From NCBI GenBank assembly GCA_023430045.1, contig JAEZCF010000135.1, forward strand, positions 1-64,000: a stretch of DNA of 64,000 nucleotides, given 5' to 3'. The notes beneath the pieces are model-generated. The model ran no database searches. It saw nothing but the letters and a program-made list of their open reading frames with translations, and had not been told where the DNA came from. The DNA is from Pseudomonadota bacterium. GTDB lineage: Bacteria; Pseudomonadota; Gammaproteobacteria; Xanthomonadales; Xanthomonadaceae. The position numbers and the translations under genes were made by a program. The first letter of the stretch is position 1, and each line of letters opens with the position of its first letter. Below, piece after piece: positions 24,133-33,297 of the stretch.

Positions 24133-26306
24133 AGCGCGAAGGTCACCGACAGGCGTGCCTGGCGCGGGGCGCCGGCGAACAGGTAGTAATCGCCCGAACT
24201 GCTGCCGGTGTCGCGCCAGTAGAAGCGATCGAACACATTGTCCAGCGACAGCCGCCAGGTCACCGGACGCGCATGCAGCTGATGCTGGAACCGCAGGCCC
24301 ACATCGAAGACATGGTAGGCCGGTGCGCGCACCGCACCATCGGCGGTTGCCACGTTGGACGACGCATAACGCCAGCCACCACTGATGCCAACATCAGCGG
24401 CGACCGGCAGCCGGTAGTCGGCATGCAGGGCAACACGCACCTTCGGCACGTTGATCAGCTGGTGGCCCTCATACGACGGCGTGTCGGCATCGCGTGCGCG
24501 TGCCTGCAGCAGCGCGGCGCTGGCGGTCAACTCAAGCCTTTCGGTGGCATGCCCGCGCGCGGTCAGTTCCAGCCCGGTATGCGTCTGCTGTCCCTGCTGC
24601 ACGAAGGTATAGCCCACCGCGCTGTCGTCCGGTTTCGCATACTGGAACGGCTGGTTGATGCGGAACATCGCCGCGCCCAGCTCCAGCGAATTCGACGTGG
24701 TGTACTTGACGCCCGCTTCCAGCTGCCGTGACAGCACCGCCGGCAGGAACGTGCCTTCGTTGGATGTCCAGAACGGGGCTTCCTGGCCCAGTGAAATGCC
24801 GCGCATATAGCTCACGTAGGCATTCAGCTGTTCGGTCGCGTTCCACAGCAGCGCGGTCTGCGGCAGGAAGCGCGACAGCCGGCTGCGGCGTTCAGGGTTG
24901 CCGCGCTTGTCGTAGGCGCGCTCGTCCAGGCGCACGAAGCGACCACCGGCCAGCCACTGCCAGTCCTCGGCGAAGGTCACGCGGTCCAGTACGAACAGCG
25001 CATCCTGGCGGCTGTCCAGCCGCCGTGCGGACGCGCCGGGCACCAGCGGCGATGGCGCGAACGCCGGCACCTGCGCGTCGGCGATATTCGCCGTGCCAAC
25101 GTATTCGTTGACGTTCTGGCGCTTGTCCACGGTGCGCTCGAAGCGGTCCACGCCCAGCGTCAGCTGGTGGCCCACGCTGCCGGTGGCGAACGTGCCGCGC
25201 AGCTCGGCGCGCAGTTCCAGGTTGCGGCGGGTGTCGTCCGGGCTGCGGTAATCGTAGATGTCGTAGTCGCCGTTGGGCGCGAAATAGTTGCCCGGCACGC
25301 TGCCATCGGCGCACTGTGCGGCATAGAAACAGCCGTAAGCGAAGGCTACGTTGTCATCGATCACCGAACGGCTGTGGCTGGCCGACACGCGGGTCTGCCA
25401 GCCCGGCGCCAGTTCGTAGGTATGCAGCGCGGTCAGGTTGGTGCTGGCGATACCCACCGGCTGCTGCCAGGCCTGGTGGCCCAGCATGCGCTCGCGGTCC
25501 ACGCCACGCGGCAGCTGCACGCCGCCCAGCAGCTGGTAGCCGGATGCCGAGCGCTGCGCGCTGGTCTGGTAGTTGGCGTCCACTTCCAGTCTGGCGCGCT
25601 CACTGATCAGCCAGTCGGTGGCCAGCGCATAGAAATTGCGGCGCCCATCGGCATGCTCCACGTATGAGCTGCTGTCTTCCCACGCGGCATTCAAACGCAT
25701 GCCGAACCGTGGCGACAGCCAATGGCCCACATCCACGGCGGTGTAGCGCGAGCCTTCCGAATCGGTACCGAGTGTGACGTTGCGGACCTCGGCCGGCCGT
25801 TTGCCCACATAGTTGATGATGCCGCCGGGTGCCATCACGCCCGCCGCCAGGCCGGCTTCGCCCTTCAGGATCTCCACCTGCTGGATGTTTTCCAGCGCCA
25901 GACGCTGTTCGCCGCTCGTGGACAGTCCATTGAAGCGGTAGCCGGTGCCGGTATCCAGCGCGAAGCCGCGGATGGCGATGTTCTGGTAATAGCCGACCGG
26001 CGCGTAGCTGTCGCCGAGCGAAGCATCGTTGGCGGCGATCTCGGTCAGCGTGCGCACGTGTCGGCTGTCCAGCAGCGATCTGTCCAGCACGTTCACCGAT
26101 GCCGGCGTGTCCTTCCAGTCGCCCGCGCCGAAGCTGCCCGACTGCGGCGCCTGCACGGTCGCCTGTCGGGCCTGCACGCGCACGGCGGCAAGATCGGTGG
26201 GCGAGGCGCTGGAAGGCGGATCGGCAGCGTCGCTGGCATGCAGCGGCAGCGGCAGCGCGGCGCAGAGGGCAACGGTCAACAGGGTGGGGCGGAGGCAGCG
26301 GTTCAT
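24129..26306 (-). CDS. TonB-dependent receptor under TPP riboswitch control
   Basis: A 725-residue outer-membrane receptor. The signal peptide (MNRCLRPTLLTVALCAALPL) leads to a TonB-box-like TDLAAVRVQARQ and a plug domain with TPASVNVLDRSLLDSRHVRT, QNIAIRGFALDTGTGYRFNG and AGVMAPGGIINYVGKRP, typical of the FhuA/FhuE/FecA branch. The barrel ends QARLSVTFAL. Siderophore uptake would be the default guess, but the TPP riboswitch upstream and the coupled PnuC-type gene point to thiamine or a thiamine derivative. The start at 26306 was chosen because it opens the signal peptide. Confidence 0.92.
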   Translation of the reverse strand: MNRCLRPTLLTVALCAALPLPLHASDAADPPSSASPTDLAAVRVQARQATVQAPQSGSFGAGDWKDTPASVNVLDRSLLDSRHVRTLTEIAANDASLGDSYAPVGYYQNIAIRGFALDTGTGYRFNGLSTSGEQRLALENIQQVEILKGEAGLAAGVMAPGGIINYVGKRPAEVRNVTLGTDSEGSRYTAVDVGHWLSPRFGMRLNAAWEDSSSYVEHADGRRNFYALATDWLISERARLEVDANYQTSAQRSASGYQLLGGVQLPRGVDRERMLGHQAWQQPVGIASTNLTALHTYELAPGWQTRVSASHSRSVIDDNVAFAYGCFYAAQCADGSVPGNYFAPNGDYDIYDYRSPDDTRRNLELRAELRGTFATGSVGHQLTLGVDRFERTVDKRQNVNEYVGTANIADAQVPAFAPSPLVPGASARRLDSRQDALFVLDRVTFAEDWQWLAGGRFVRLDERAYDKRGNPERRSRLSRFLPQTALLWNATEQLNAYVSYMRGISLGQEAPFWTSNEGTFLPAVLSRQLEAGVKYTTSNSLELGAAMFRINQPFQYAKPDDSAVGYTFVQQGQQTHTGLELTARGHATERLELTASAALLQARARDADTPSYEGHQLINVPKVRVALHADYRLPVAADVGISGGWRYASSNVATADGAVRAPAYHVFDVGLRFQHQLHARPVTWRLSLDNVFDRFYWRDTGSSSGDYYLFAGAPRQARLSVTFAL

Positions 26307-26391
26307 TCGATTCGTCGTCGGCAAGGCTGAGGAGACGAAGCGACGGCGCGCGCGCATTGGCCCGCCTCGGCGGGTGCGCCCACTGCTCAAA

Positions 26392-26468
26392 GCTCCCTAC
26401 GCCGGTGCAAACCGGATCAGGTTCCAAGGGACTCTCTCAGCCTGTTTCGACAGGCACCCCCGCTTCGG
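26392..26468 (-). promoter_or_regulatory. TPP riboswitch (THI element)
   Basis: Read on the minus strand the region has, in order, GCGGGGGTGCC, AGGCTGAGAGAGTCCC, GGAACCTGATCCGGTT and ACCGGCGTAGGGAGC: the GGGGTGCC, CTGAGA, ACCTGATC and GGCGTAGGGA boxes of the thiamine-pyrophosphate aptamer. It precedes the receptor start by about 85 bases. A GC-rich hairpin (CCCGCCgagGCGGG, 26363-26376) after the aptamer could act in the switch. Thiamine pyrophosphate would turn expression off. Confidence 0.93.
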
Positions 26469-26574
26469 GACCCATTTCACTACAAACGGTCCGCTTTTGC
26501 GAGTGCGGGCCCAGCAGCGTGGCGCCGAGCCCTGATCGGCGGGGCCGTGGTATCCAGCCGCTCCTGTGGCGGCT

Positions 26575-27708
26575 CTACCCTGTCCGCAGGGCATCGGTCA
26601 GGCGGCGGCCATCGGCGGAATTGAACCATTCAGCGTGGCCCAGCAGGAAGGTGTGGTAAGCCACGTCCGCATTCGCTGTCGAGCCGGTGACGCCATGGAA
26701 ATAGTCGATCTCCGACAAGGCGAAATCCAGGTGCACCAGCGGCAGCAGATCCGCAAGCAGCTGCAGGCGCTGCGCAGGTAAGCGCAGAACCGAACGGTAG
26801 CCCTCCAGCAGCGCAAGCGCGACATCCACGCGCGCCACCTCGGCGGAGCTGCCCATCTCCAGCCATGCGACGGCGTTGCGTTCCATCGCCGTGGCCAGAT
26901 CGAACAACGCACTGGTGGGAGACGCCAGGCCGAAATCCAGCACCGTGGCCACCTTCATGGCGTCGCCATGGTGGCTCCAGAGCAGGTTGGAAACGTGCCA
27001 GTCGTTATGCGCCCACAGCCGTGGTTCTGCCTGCAGGCGCTGTGCCAGCCCTGCGTGCCAGGGCAGCACGCATCGATGCAGATCCTCTTCCCATGGCTTG
27101 CCTGACAGATAGCTGGCCAGTCCAGGGCGGTCCGCCAGTTGTTGCTTCAGCAGTGCGATGGGATCAGCTGCGCGGATCAGGTCATCGCGCGCCACCAGCA
27201 TATGCGTGCTGCGTTGTGGCGCGCGGTAGTCCGCAGCGGCACGATGCAGCAGCGCGAGCATCCGGCCGGCCCCCCACGCGTGCGTCAGGTCCGTGGGAGG
27301 GGTCCACGAAGGTGCGTCGCGGTACAGGTCCTCGCCCGTGCCCAGTGCCTGCAGTTCATAGCTCCATTCACCATGGTCGACAGCGGTGTCACCGCGCCGG
27401 TCGCGCAGCACCTGCACCACCGGTACGCCGGCGCTGGCCAGGTGTTCGATGAAGTGATGCTCCTCGCGCAGCATCGCGGCGGTACGCACGTTGCGGTGAT
27501 GCCGCTTGACGAATACCTGTCCCCGGCGGCTGTCGATGAGGGCTGCCGCCGACAGCGGTCGGGGACTGTGCCATGCCACGCTGCAGGGGCCCTGCAGTTG
27601 GGGGTAGCCGGTGCGCAGCCAGTCGATGTCGGTACCGCTGATGGGCGGCCAGTCGGCGGCGACCTCGTCGTTGCCGAGGCCTTGAACACGGTGTGCGGTG
27701 AGGGTCAT
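26575..27708 (-). CDS. Aminoglycoside-phosphotransferase-fold kinase, substrate unknown
   Basis: A 377-residue APH/choline-kinase fold protein. The active site is recognisable: LWAHNDWHVSNLLW corresponds to the HxDxxxxN catalytic loop (HNDWHVSN), and VLDFGLASPTSALFDLATAM supplies the metal-binding Asp; VFVKRHHRNVRTAAMLREEH holds the ATP-contact Lys and Glu. It lies on the same strand just upstream of the TPP riboswitch, outside the regulated unit. Thiamine kinase (ThiK) and homoserine kinase II belong to this fold, so a salvage role for thiamine is attractive, but unproven. Confidence 0.8.
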   Translation of the reverse strand: MTLTAHRVQGLGNDEVAADWPPISGTDIDWLRTGYPQLQGPCSVAWHSPRPLSAAALIDSRRGQVFVKRHHRNVRTAAMLREEHHFIEHLASAGVPVVQVLRDRRGDTAVDHGEWSYELQALGTGEDLYRDAPSWTPPTDLTHAWGAGRMLALLHRAAADYRAPQRSTHMLVARDDLIRAADPIALLKQQLADRPGLASYLSGKPWEEDLHRCVLPWHAGLAQRLQAEPRLWAHNDWHVSNLLWSHHGDAMKVATVLDFGLASPTSALFDLATAMERNAVAWLEMGSSAEVARVDVALALLEGYRSVLRLPAQRLQLLADLLPLVHLDFALSEIDYFHGVTGSTANADVAYHTFLLGHAEWFNSADGRRLTDALRTG

Positions 27709-27863
27709 CGGGCGGGTGGAGAGGCAGGACGTAACGGGCACACAGGGATGACAATGCTACTCCTGTCGTGATCCGCCCACGGCCGGACGCGACGTGCGCC
27801 CGGTGCCCGCCGCTGCGGATGCAGATGTCCAGCCGGCGATGCCACGGTCCTCAACCCGCGCCG

Positions 27864-28502
27864 TCACAGCTGCCCGTTGCGCAGATAGTCGAACAGCTGC
27901 GCGTCGCTGTTGATGCCCAGCTTCTGCATCGCATCACCCTTCTGCCGGCTGATGGTGCTGGCGCTCCGATGCAGCATGTCCGCGATTTCCTTGACGGTCA
28001 TGCCCTTGCCCAGCAGCCGAAGCACTTCCACTTCACGCGGCGAAAGCGGGCGCCCCTCGCCATCGGCCATCGCATTGCTGCCTGCGGCATCCACGCGCTC
28101 CTTCAGCGACTGGCTCACATACGGCAGCCCGCGTTGCACGGTGCGGATGGCGATGGGTAGTTCCTCCATCGATGAACCCTTGTCCACCAGTCCCAGCACG
28201 CCGGCATCGCGCACCATGCGCAGGATCGCCAGGTTGCTGGATACACTCAACATCAGCACCGGCAACTGCGGATAACGGCGGCGGATCATGTTGATCATCG
28301 CGTAGCCGTCAGGGACGGTGCTGTCGGGCATCGAATAGTCCGTCACCAGCACATCGCAGGGATGGGTGGCCAAGGATGTCAGGAGATCCTGTGCGGTGCT
28401 TGCCTCGGCGACGATCTCGCCGACGCCGCTGGTCTGGATGACCGAACGTGCTCCAATGCGGACAACAGGATGGTCGTCGGCGATGATGATGCGTAACGTC
28501 AT
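27864..28502 (-). CDS. NarL/FixJ-family response regulator
   Basis: A 212-residue two-domain regulator. The receiver domain opens LRIIIADDHPVVRIGARSVI, with the phospho-accepting Asp in LVTDYSMPD (about residue 54) and the conserved Lys in GLVDKGSSMEE. The C-terminal LuxR-type HTH reads LSPREVEVLRLLGKGMTVKE, then ADMLHRSASTISRQKGDAMQ. It is divergent from the hybrid sensor kinase at 28588, its likely partner. The short gap between them must contain both promoters. Confidence 0.93.
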   Translation of the reverse strand: MTLRIIIADDHPVVRIGARSVIQTSGVGEIVAEASTAQDLLTSLATHPCDVLVTDYSMPDSTVPDGYAMINMIRRRYPQLPVLMLSVSSNLAILRMVRDAGVLGLVDKGSSMEELPIAIRTVQRGLPYVSQSLKERVDAAGSNAMADGEGRPLSPREVEVLRLLGKGMTVKEIADMLHRSASTISRQKGDAMQKLGINSDAQLFDYLRNGQL

Positions 28503-28587
28503 GCTCTAGTATGGCCCCGTGCGACGTGGGTTGGATGTAAAAAAGACAGGCATCGACGATATCCCTATTCTATGGAGACGGAACCTC

Positions 28588-31248
28588 GTGCGCACGATAC
28601 TGGCACGTAGTCGATGGCGCTGGCTGGTGCTGCTCACGCTGCTGCTCCCTGTGATGGCGAGCTCTGCGCCGCCATCACCACGTCCGGACGCCGAGGTTCT
28701 TCCCCCCGCCAGACACATGCCCGCGATGGGGGTCTACGACAACCCATGGTCGCGGTCACCGCGCGGGCAGGACTCTTCCGCCGGAGAACAGGCACGCCGT
28801 TCCACCCGGGTCGGGCCGCTTCCCACTGCCGATCAGCATGAGCGGTCCATGCCGTTGCAGATCGGTTTTCCGCCGGATGCGGCTCCGCTGTCCTTCGCCG
28901 ATGCCAGCGGCCAGCCCGGTGGCCTGGCCGGCGATTACCTGCAGCGCCTGCGCCAGGCCGGTGCGACGCTGGTCATCGAACCCAGCCAGGATGGATACGA
29001 CCTTCGCGAGAAGATGCGTAACCGCATGCTGGATGCGGTGATGGCGATACCCGATGATTCGCTGCAACTGGGCGCTGACTGGGTGTTCAGCGCGCCCTTC
29101 ATCGTCATTCCCAATGTCATTGTCACCAGGCAGGGCAGCAGCGTGTCGCGTATCGACGATCTGTCCGCTCAACGCGTCCTGCTGTCCGATCCGCAACGGT
29201 TGCGGGCACACGTGCTGCAGAAGGCGCCCACGGCACGCATCCTCGCCGCGCGCAGCACGGAACAGGCACTGCAGCGGCTGGTGGAGGGTGATGCGCAGGC
29301 GTATATCGGCAACAGGGCGGTGGTTGAACGGCTGCTGCGCGGTCGCTTCGCCGGAAAGCTGATGATCGCCGCACCAGCGGGTTTCGACGATCGCCTGTCG
29401 CTTGCCGCACAGCGCGCGCATGCGCCCGTGGTGGCGCGTTTCAACCGCCTGCTGCAGGACATGGGACCACAGGAGCGTGAAGCCCTGCGCGATGCCTGGC
29501 TGACAGGCGAAGCTCGCAGCGAAGCGGAGTGGTGGGCGATCACGCGCTGGGCGCTGCCGCTTCTCCTGCTTCTTTGCCTGGCGCTGCTGGTTCATGGCCT
29601 GAACCGGCGGCAGTTGCGGCGGGAGATCGATGCTCGTCACATGTTGCAGCAACGGTTGGCCGACATCACCCATAACCTGCCTGCGGTGGTCTACCAGATG
29701 CGGCGTCTTCCCGATGGCGCGCTTGAGTTTCCCTACGTGGCTGGCGACACGCAGGCGGTCTTCGGCATCGATGCGTCGCAGGCCATGGCATCGCCGTCCG
29801 TGGTGCTGGATGCCATCGACGCACGCGACCGCGATGCCGTGCTCGCGGCGATAGAACACGCTGCGAAGGATTTCCTGCCGCTGGCACTGGAGTTCCGCAC
29901 GCCGGCACCTGCTGGATTGACGACGGACGCGCCGCGCTGGGTACGCAGCCAGGCGCAGCCGCACGCGTCCGAAGCGGGCACGGTGACCTGGAGCGGATAC
30001 TGGGTGGACGTCACCGATGCGCACGCGCAGGCCGATGCGCTGGTGAAGGCCAAGGCGGTGGCCGAACAGGCGGCTATCGCCAAGGCGCGTTTCCTGGCCA
30101 CCATGAGCCATGAGATCCGCACGCCGATGAGTGGCGTGCTTGGCATGCTGGAGATGCTGGCGCATTCGCCGCTGCAGGCCACACAGCGCATCAACGTGGC
30201 CGATGCCGAGCAGTCGGCGCGGGAACTGCGACAGATGCTGGATGACATCCTCGATTACGCCAGGATGGACGCGGGCGCCCTGCACCTGGATCCGTTGCCG
30301 TTGCCGCTGCGCCCGTTGCTTGAAGCGCTGCATCGCCAGTTCCTGCCAGTCGCTGGCGAGCGGGGGCTGCGACTGCGGCTGGACATGGACCCGCACCTGG
30401 CCAGCGCGCATGAGGTGGACGGGCTGCGCCTGCGCCAGGTGCTGCATAACCTGCTGGACAACGCACTGCGTTTCACCCGGCAGGGCGAGGTGGCATTGAA
30501 GGTGAAGGTGCTGGAAGGCAGCACGGCCAGCCTGCAGGAGCTGTGCTTCCAGGTACTAGACACTGGCATCGGCATCGAAACGGCGCGGCTGGCCACGCTG
30601 GTTCCGCCGGTGGCCATCGACACGCCGGCGGTGGCGGCAGACGGCGGCAGGACCGGGTTGGGACTGACGATCTGCCAGCGGCTGGTCCAGTTGATGGGCG
30701 GACGGTTGCTGGCGCGCAGCGTGCTGGACCGTGGCACCGGGATGGATGTGCTGCTGCAGCTGCCGGTCGCCAGTGATGAGGATCTGGCCGCCACCCTGCC
30801 GGGGCCGGGCAGCGTGCCGCCGTTGCCGGAATCCCTGCGCTGGGCGCGTGTGCTGGTGGTGGAGGACCATCCAACGGCGCAGGCAATGATGGCCTGGCGG
30901 ATGCAGCAGCTGGGCGTGGCGCATGCGGTGGCAGGCAATGGCCGTGAGGCGCTGCAGCAGCTGGATACCGGACGATTCGACCTGGTCATCGCCGATTGCC
31001 GGATGCCGGTGATGGACGGCTACGCCTTTACCCGTCTGCTTCGCGAACGCGAGGAACGCCAGAACGACCGTCGCCTGCCCGTGGTGGCGCTTACCGCCAG
31101 CGTGCTGGAAGACGATCTGCGCCGTTGCCGCGATGCCGGCATGGATGAAGTGCTCACCAAGCCGTTGTCGCTGGCGCACCTGCGTAGCTGCCTGCTGCGC
31201 TGGCTGGCACCACGCGGCACGCACGGCGATGAAGGCTCATCTCACTGA
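28588..31248 (+). CDS. Hybrid sensor kinase with periplasmic solute-binding domain
   Basis: An 886-residue EvgS/BvgS-like protein. Order: first membrane segment WLVLLTLLLPVMASSAPP, a type-3 solute-binding domain (from MPLQIGFPPDAAPLSFADAS, about residues 87-300), second membrane helix ALPLLLLLCLALLVHGLN, a PAS-like domain, HisKA with FLATMSHEIRTPMSGVLGML (His near 507), HATPase (HNLLDNALRF, DTGIGI, GRTGLGLTIC) and a receiver (VLVVEDHPTAQ, DLVIADCRMPVMDGYAF). There is no Hpt domain. The GTG at 28588 is the preferred start; a GTG at 28519 would add 23 residues. The ligand bound in the periplasm is unknown. Confidence 0.9.
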   Translation: MRTILARSRWRWLVLLTLLLPVMASSAPPSPRPDAEVLPPARHMPAMGVYDNPWSRSPRGQDSSAGEQARRSTRVGPLPTADQHERSMPLQIGFPPDAAPLSFADASGQPGGLAGDYLQRLRQAGATLVIEPSQDGYDLREKMRNRMLDAVMAIPDDSLQLGADWVFSAPFIVIPNVIVTRQGSSVSRIDDLSAQRVLLSDPQRLRAHVLQKAPTARILAARSTEQALQRLVEGDAQAYIGNRAVVERLLRGRFAGKLMIAAPAGFDDRLSLAAQRAHAPVVARFNRLLQDMGPQEREALRDAWLTGEARSEAEWWAITRWALPLLLLLCLALLVHGLNRRQLRREIDARHMLQQRLADITHNLPAVVYQMRRLPDGALEFPYVAGDTQAVFGIDASQAMASPSVVLDAIDARDRDAVLAAIEHAAKDFLPLALEFRTPAPAGLTTDAPRWVRSQAQPHASEAGTVTWSGYWVDVTDAHAQADALVKAKAVAEQAAIAKARFLATMSHEIRTPMSGVLGMLEMLAHSPLQATQRINVADAEQSARELRQMLDDILDYARMDAGALHLDPLPLPLRPLLEALHRQFLPVAGERGLRLRLDMDPHLASAHEVDGLRLRQVLHNLLDNALRFTRQGEVALKVKVLEGSTASLQELCFQVLDTGIGIETARLATLVPPVAIDTPAVAADGGRTGLGLTICQRLVQLMGGRLLARSVLDRGTGMDVLLQLPVASDEDLAATLPGPGSVPPLPESLRWARVLVVEDHPTAQAMMAWRMQQLGVAHAVAGNGREALQQLDTGRFDLVIADCRMPVMDGYAFTRLLREREERQNDRRLPVVALTASVLEDDLRRCRDAGMDEVLTKPLSLAHLRSCLLRWLAPRGTHGDEGSSH

Positions 31249-31619
31249 GCGTGCTGGCGCAGGTAGTCGATCACCTGTCGGCGCCGTTCTGGATCCGGAA
31301 ATGCGTTGTACATGCGGGTGCCGGGAACCTTCGCGGTGGGCGAGCGCAGGAAGGCATCCAGGGTATCCTCGCTCCAGGTGATGTCGGCCTGGCGCATGCC
31401 ATCGGAATAGGGATAGTCCGGCAGGCTGCCGGCGCGCCGCCCGAACACCCCATGTAGATTGGGTCCGTAGCGGTGGATGCCACCGGCCTGCACCGTATGG
31501 CAGCCGGCGCAGATCTCGAAGGCGCGCTCCTGTTCGCGCGCCCTCGCCTGCGCAGGATCCAGCGGTGCCTGCGCGCGGCAACCGGCAAGCAGTGCCAGGA
31601 CGACCAACAGCAGCCGCAT
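31242..31619 (-). CDS. Small c-type cytochrome, lipoprotein
   Basis: A 125-residue monoheme cytochrome c. The signal sequence MRLLLVVLALLAGC has a lipobox (LAGC), so it is probably membrane-anchored in the periplasm. Heme attaches at FEICAGCHTV (CxxCH), and PGTRMYNAFPDPERRRQVID holds the axial Met in the usual c550-like context. The start is one base past the stop of ETF-ubiquinone oxidoreductase (TGACATG), so the two are translated together, an odd partnership that could link electron-transfer flavoprotein to a respiratory branch. Its end overlaps the sensor-kinase gene on the other strand by seven bases. Confidence 0.88.
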   Translation of the reverse strand: MRLLLVVLALLAGCRAQAPLDPAQARAREQERAFEICAGCHTVQAGGIHRYGPNLHGVFGRRAGSLPDYPYSDGMRQADITWSEDTLDAFLRSPTAKVPGTRMYNAFPDPERRRQVIDYLRQHAQ

Positions 31620-31620
31620 G

Positions 31621-33297
31621 TCACATGCCGGAGTAGTTGGGGCCGCCACCACCCTGCGGCGTCACCCACACGATGTTCTGGGTAGGATCCTTGATGTCGC
31701 AGGTCTTGCAGTGCACACAGTTCTGCGCGTTGATCTGCAGGCGCTCGCTGCCTTCGGCACCGACGAACTCGTAGACGGCGGCCGGGCAGTAGCGTGCTTC
31801 CGGGCCGGCATATTCAGCCAGGTTGATCTGCACCGGCACGTCCGGATCCTTCAGCGTCAGGTGACTGGGCTGGTCTTCCTCGTGATTGGTGCTGCTCAGG
31901 AACACCGAGCTCAGCCGGTCGAAGGTGAGCACACCATCCGGCTTCGGGTAGGCGATGCGGGTGTGTTGCGCCGCCGGTTCCAGGCAGGCATGGTCCGGGG
32001 TGCTGTGGTGGATCGTCCACGGCGGATTGCGGATGCCCAGCCTGGGCAGCAGCCATTGTTCAATGCCGGTCATCAGCGTGGCGACCGTACGGCCCTTCTT
32101 GAACCACTGCTTGAAGTTGCGCGTCTGCTGCAGTTCCGCATGCAGCCAGCTGGCTTCGAAGGCCTGCGGATAGGCGGACAGCTCATCGTGCTGGCGGCCG
32201 GCAGCCAGGGCATCGAACGCGGCGTCGGCGGCCAGCATGCCGGTCTTGATCGCGGCGTGGCTGCCCTTGATGCGGCTGACGTTGAGGAAGCCGGCCTCGC
32301 AGCCCACCAGTGCACCGCCGGGGAAGACGGTCTTCGGCAGCGACAGCAGCCCACCGGCGGTGATGGCACGCGCGCCGTAGCCGATGCGTTTGCCGCCTTC
32401 CAGGTGCCTGCGGATGTCCGGGTGGGTCTTGAAGCGCTGGAATTCCTCGAACGGGCTCAGGTACGGATTGCGGTAGTCCAGGCCGACCACGTAGCCGATG
32501 GACACCTTGCCGCCTTCGGCGTGGTACAGGAACGCACCGCCGTAGGTATCGGAATCCAGCGGCCAGCCCGCCGCATGCACGACAAGACCCGGCTCATGCC
32601 GGGCTGGATCGATCTGCCAGAGTTCCTTGATGCCGATGCCGTAGGCCTGCGGATCCTTGCCTTCATCCAGCCTGAAACGCGCGATCAGCTGGCGGCCGAG
32701 GTGGCCACGCGAGCCTTCGGCGAACACCGTGTACTTCGCCTGCAGGGCCATGCCACGCTCGAAGTTGGGACCGTGGGAGCCGTCCTTTTCGATACCCATG
32801 TCGCCGGTAGCGACGCCGATCACCTGGCCGGCATCGCCGTACAGCACCTCCGCCGCGGCGAAGCCGGGGAAGATGGCCACTTCCAGCGCTTCGGCCTGCT
32901 GGGCCAGCCAGCGGCCGACCTCACCCAGGCTGACGATGTAGTTGCCTTCGTTGTGGAAACACTCCGGGAGCAATGCATCCGGTGTCCTGCGCGAGCCTTC
33001 GGCGCTGAGGAACAGGAACTCGTCGCGGGTTACCTTCTGGCGCAACGGCGCACCGCGTTCGGCCCAGTCGGGGAACAGTTCGGACAGCGCGCGCGGGTCC
33101 ATCACGGCGCCGGAAAGAAGATGGGCGCCCGGTTCGGAGCCCTTTTCCAGCACGCATACGGAAAGGTCGGTACCGGCTTCGATGGCGCGCTGGCGCAGGC
33201 GGATGGCGGCGGCCAGGCCCGCAGGGCCGGCGCCAACGATCACTACATCGAATTCCATCACTTCGCGTGGGGGCAGTTCTACGGCTTCTGCGCTCAT
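31621..33297 (-). CDS. Electron transfer flavoprotein-ubiquinone oxidoreductase
   Basis: A 558-residue inner-membrane flavoprotein passing electrons from ETF (fed by acyl-CoA dehydrogenases) to ubiquinone. It has the FAD loop FDVVIVGAGPAGLAAAIRLR, the family stretch GAHLLSGAVMDPRALSELFP, the ubiquinone region segment GGALVGCEAGFLNVSRIKGS, and C-terminal 4Fe-4S ligands in ARYCPAAVYEFVG and NCVHCKTCDIKDPTQNIVW. Size matches the family. Glutaryl-CoA dehydrogenase, an ETF-linked enzyme, lies 1.2 kb away on the other strand. The ATG at 33297 (MSAEAVELPPREV) was selected. Confidence 0.96.
   Translation of the reverse strand: MSAEAVELPPREVMEFDVVIVGAGPAGLAAAIRLRQRAIEAGTDLSVCVLEKGSEPGAHLLSGAVMDPRALSELFPDWAERGAPLRQKVTRDEFLFLSAEGSRRTPDALLPECFHNEGNYIVSLGEVGRWLAQQAEALEVAIFPGFAAAEVLYGDAGQVIGVATGDMGIEKDGSHGPNFERGMALQAKYTVFAEGSRGHLGRQLIARFRLDEGKDPQAYGIGIKELWQIDPARHEPGLVVHAAGWPLDSDTYGGAFLYHAEGGKVSIGYVVGLDYRNPYLSPFEEFQRFKTHPDIRRHLEGGKRIGYGARAITAGGLLSLPKTVFPGGALVGCEAGFLNVSRIKGSHAAIKTGMLAADAAFDALAAGRQHDELSAYPQAFEASWLHAELQQTRNFKQWFKKGRTVATLMTGIEQWLLPRLGIRNPPWTIHHSTPDHACLEPAAQHTRIAYPKPDGVLTFDRLSSVFLSSTNHEEDQPSHLTLKDPDVPVQINLAEYAGPEARYCPAAVYEFVGAEGSERLQINAQNCVHCKTCDIKDPTQNIVWVTPQGGGGPNYSGM

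Noticed and set aside
24129..26306. Ferric siderophore receptor
   Set aside because: Sequence alone would allow it, but the TPP aptamer and coupled PnuC-type gene favour thiamine. Iron is not excluded by experiment.
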